From Candidatus Altimarinota bacterium (GTDB lineage: Bacteria; Patescibacteriota; Gracilibacteria; RBG-16-42-10), in assembly GCA_017984655.1 (NCBI GenBank), contig JAGNZB010000005.1, forward strand, positions 1 to 22,757: 22,757 nt of DNA. The letters run 5' to 3'. The translations under genes and the position numbers were made by a program. Shown here piece after piece: positions 21,366 to 22,757 of this stretch. Numbering within the stretch: position 1 is the stretch's first letter; every line of letters begins with the position of its first letter. The notes beneath the pieces are model-generated. The model worked only from the letters and a program-made list of their open reading frames with translations, was not told the origin of the DNA and searched no databases.

Positions 21366-21941
21366 TTAGAAAAGAGTTTGTTCTGGTTCGAAATGAAAAT
21401 TGAGTTTCACCGTTTTGATTTCATCACTATCACGGGCTTTGAATTTGAGTTCACCATGCTCGAGCACGTGCAGATAGACCTTGTTGGTAACTTCGACATC
21501 TTTGAGACAGTATTCCTCGATCTCGGCAAATTTGCCTTCATGGAACCATTTGATCGCCATCAGTCCATCAGCACTTTTGCTCATGCCCAAAGTTGCTTGA
21601 GCTACAGAGTCGAGGCTGACGCGATGTCCCAGTGTTTTATTGATTTCTGTGAGGATATCAAGTGAAGGGAGCTTCTTGAGGTTGATCTGGGGGAGATAGG
21701 GCTGGAGGACATCGAAATCAAAGCCTTCCGTATTGAAGCCAACGATACGATCTACTGCTGTCAGATAGGGAGTGAGTTCTTGGATATTGTGCTCTCTGAG
21801 ACAAAAGTATCGTTGATCGCGTGAGTCGTACATACCGGCCACCGAGATACCAAGCTGAGCCAAGTTTTGTTTGCCGCCGACCTCAAATAGTAATTTTTGA
21901 GTTTCCAAATCGAGAACCAAATAGGTGTGATTGAGTGTCAT
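21366..21941 (-). CDS. DEDDy-type 3'-5' exonuclease-like protein
   Basis: The 191-residue protein has the ribonuclease H-like exonuclease fold. Exo I is YLVLDLET with Asp11 and Glu13, Exo II is GFNTEGFDFDVL with Asp75, and Exo III is EEYCLKDVEVT with Tyr144 and Asp148. This is the DEDDy pattern (Y-x3-D). The spacing and the motif SLDSVAQATLG resemble the YprB-like group of predicted nucleases, usually of unknown substrate. No signal peptide is present, so it should be cytosolic. It is the first gene of a probable four-gene unit with znuA, znuC and znuB, although a functional link to metal uptake is not obvious. These enzymes need Mg or Mn, not zinc. An extended -10 lies just upstream. Confidence 0.8.
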   Translation of the reverse strand: MTLNHTYLVLDLETQKLLFEVGGKQNLAQLGISVAGMYDSRDQRYFCLREHNIQELTPYLTAVDRIVGFNTEGFDFDVLQPYLPQINLKKLPSLDILTEINKTLGHRVSLDSVAQATLGMSKSADGLMAIKWFHEGKFAEIEEYCLKDVEVTNKVYLHVLEHGELKFKARDSDEIKTVKLNFHFEPEQTLF

Positions 21942-21950
21942 AATAGAAAT

Positions 21951-21959
21951 GATATACCA
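21951..21959 (-). promoter_or_regulatory. Possible extended -10 of the exonuclease-znu unit
   Basis: The minus strand reads TGGTATATC about 10 bases before the ATG at 21941. It matches the TGG-TAT pattern seen at other starts here. No -35 is clear, and the spacing would leave almost no leader, so support is weak. Confidence 0.3.
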
Positions 21960-21985
21960 GACTGAAAAAGACTGTACGTTTTGTA

Positions 21986-22756
21986 CTAACCCACATATAA
22001 CTCTGTACGGAGATGATTATCAACCCATTGTGCTGTTTTTGCTGTATGCCAAGTCTCGGAGGGTACTGACTGGAGCAGCCTTCTGATCAGCTGCAGGTGG
22101 TTGAGCTGAAAAGTACTGGGGAGTTTTTTGTCGCGGAGAGAAGCCTGAATTGCTTTGACTAGGTCGTGGTCATCTTGATAAATTGCTTCGGCTTTGTTGT
22201 GGATGAACTCAATAGCGATGTGGACTAGTTGTGCTGGAAGAGTTGCTTCTGCTTGCTTTTGTGGGGGCTGGTCACTCAGAATAATACTATTTTCTTGTGC
22301 TTCCAGGCTGAGTTGCTGCCAAGTAGTAATCGCTTCAGCTGATCGGGGCTCGGTGCTTTGTTGTTGCCATAGGCTGAGTAGTACTTTGCTGCGGATTTGA
22401 CGAACTTCAGCTTTTCTCAGAAGTTCTTTTTGTTCGGTAAGTGGGAGTGATCGATATGCTCGTGGGGTGATCATGTCGGCCTGACCACAATAGAGCGCTT
22501 GATAGCTGTGGATGAGCTCATCTGACTCTGTCGGCTCTGTTTCATTGTTCTGCTCTTCTGCAACTTTCTTTGGTGAGCGTTTTGTTTTTTCAATCAGTGC
22601 ATGCTTCTCTTCAAATGTCAGGTTGCGGAACTGTTCTAAGAGCTTTGGGGTTTCTTCTTCTGAGGCCCCATGGGTTTTGAGTGTTTTGCAGTAGAGCTCA
22701 TATTGTTGGCGTGCCCAATGCAAGCTACTGGGCAATAGGGTGACTAGGAGTTTGAG
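21986..22756 (-). CDS. Orphan repeat-containing protein, 5' end beyond window
   Basis: At least 256 residues are visible, and the frame is open to the window edge. The TTG at 22735 could serve as a start, but nothing favours it, so the gene is probably truncated here. The function is not recognised. The protein is helical, rich in Gln, Glu, Lys and Leu, without membrane segments. It contains a degenerate repeat seen about three times: YELYC...FRNLTFEEKHALIEK, QALYC...YRSLPLTEQKELLRK and LSLWQ...WQQLSLEAQENSI. The C-terminal third (HIAIEFIHNKAEAIYQDDHDL...) lacks the repeat. It ends with TAG 44 bases before the exonuclease gene on the same strand. A short GTAC/GTAC hairpin with a T-run lies between, too weak to call a terminator. 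Confidence 0.7.
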   Translation of the reverse strand, partial: LKLLVTLLPSSLHWARQQYELYCKTLKTHGASEEETPKLLEQFRNLTFEEKHALIEKTKRSPKKVAEEQNNETEPTESDELIHSYQALYCGQADMITPRAYRSLPLTEQKELLRKAEVRQIRSKVLLSLWQQQSTEPRSAEAITTWQQLSLEAQENSIILSDQPPQKQAEATLPAQLVHIAIEFIHNKAEAIYQDDHDLVKAIQASLRDKKLPSTFQLNHLQLIRRLLQSVPSETWHTAKTAQWVDNHLRTELYVG

Positions 22757-22757
22757 G

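Noticed and set aside
1..22757. Insertion sequences, prophage genes or tRNA-linked integration sites
   Set aside because: No transposase, integrase, tRNA gene or terminal inverted repeats were found. The orphan genes share the style of start sites and promoters with the housekeeping genes.

Overview
The window is a gene-dense bacterial chromosomal segment of about 46% G+C, estimated by eye. It carries core housekeeping genes (ftsK, argS, pyrG, obg, pth, mutY, a Znu-type metal transporter) mixed with several orphan envelope proteins. TGA is a genuine stop at 12070-12072 and at the znuA end (20452-20454), so the code is standard. Most start codons lack a Shine-Dalgarno sequence, follow a short T-rich leader and often have a T directly before ATG. 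Lipoproteins with lipoboxes, an S-layer-homology chitinase-like protein and compact gene packing suggest a Candidate Phyla Radiation-type or other deep-branching bacterium, perhaps near Peregrinibacteria. This is an inference from gene content and not a placement.

Layout. 1-941 (+): the end of a uracil phosphoribosyltransferase gene and a tiny lipoprotein. 938-3151 (-): ftsK, whose stop codon shares a CTAG with the lipoprotein gene. 3152-3336: a divergent promoter region. 3337-4227 (+): an orphan lipoprotein with its own promoter and terminator. 4315-7610 (+): argS with a terminator, then a GH18-SLH protein. 7659-11143 (+): pyrG-obg-pth, tightly spaced. 11221-12895 (+): a transglutaminase-like/pyrophosphatase-like fusion, a small membrane protein and a CYTH protein. 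12888-16263 (-): two large orphan membrane proteins that appear to be distant paralogues. 16264-16600: the only long non-coding stretch. It holds the promoter of the 651-residue paralogue, a candidate structured small RNA on the minus strand, and a promoter for the next plus-strand gene. 16601-18955 (+): a membrane-fused spermidine synthase-like protein and mutY. 18968-21941 (-): a DEDDy exonuclease followed by znuA-znuC-znuB. 21986-22756 (-): an orphan repeat protein cut by the window end.

How the genes fit together. Upp and PyrG supply pyrimidine nucleotides. ArgS, Pth and Obg serve translation and ribosome maturation. FtsK segregates chromosomes at division. The Znu cassette imports zinc, or possibly manganese. 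The least understood parts, and the best candidates for something undescribed, are the paralogous membrane pair at 12888-16263, with its 33-bp repeat encoding an aromatic/cationic 11-residue unit, the neighbouring candidate RNA at 16340-16509, and the transglutaminase-pyrophosphatase fusion at 11221-12072.
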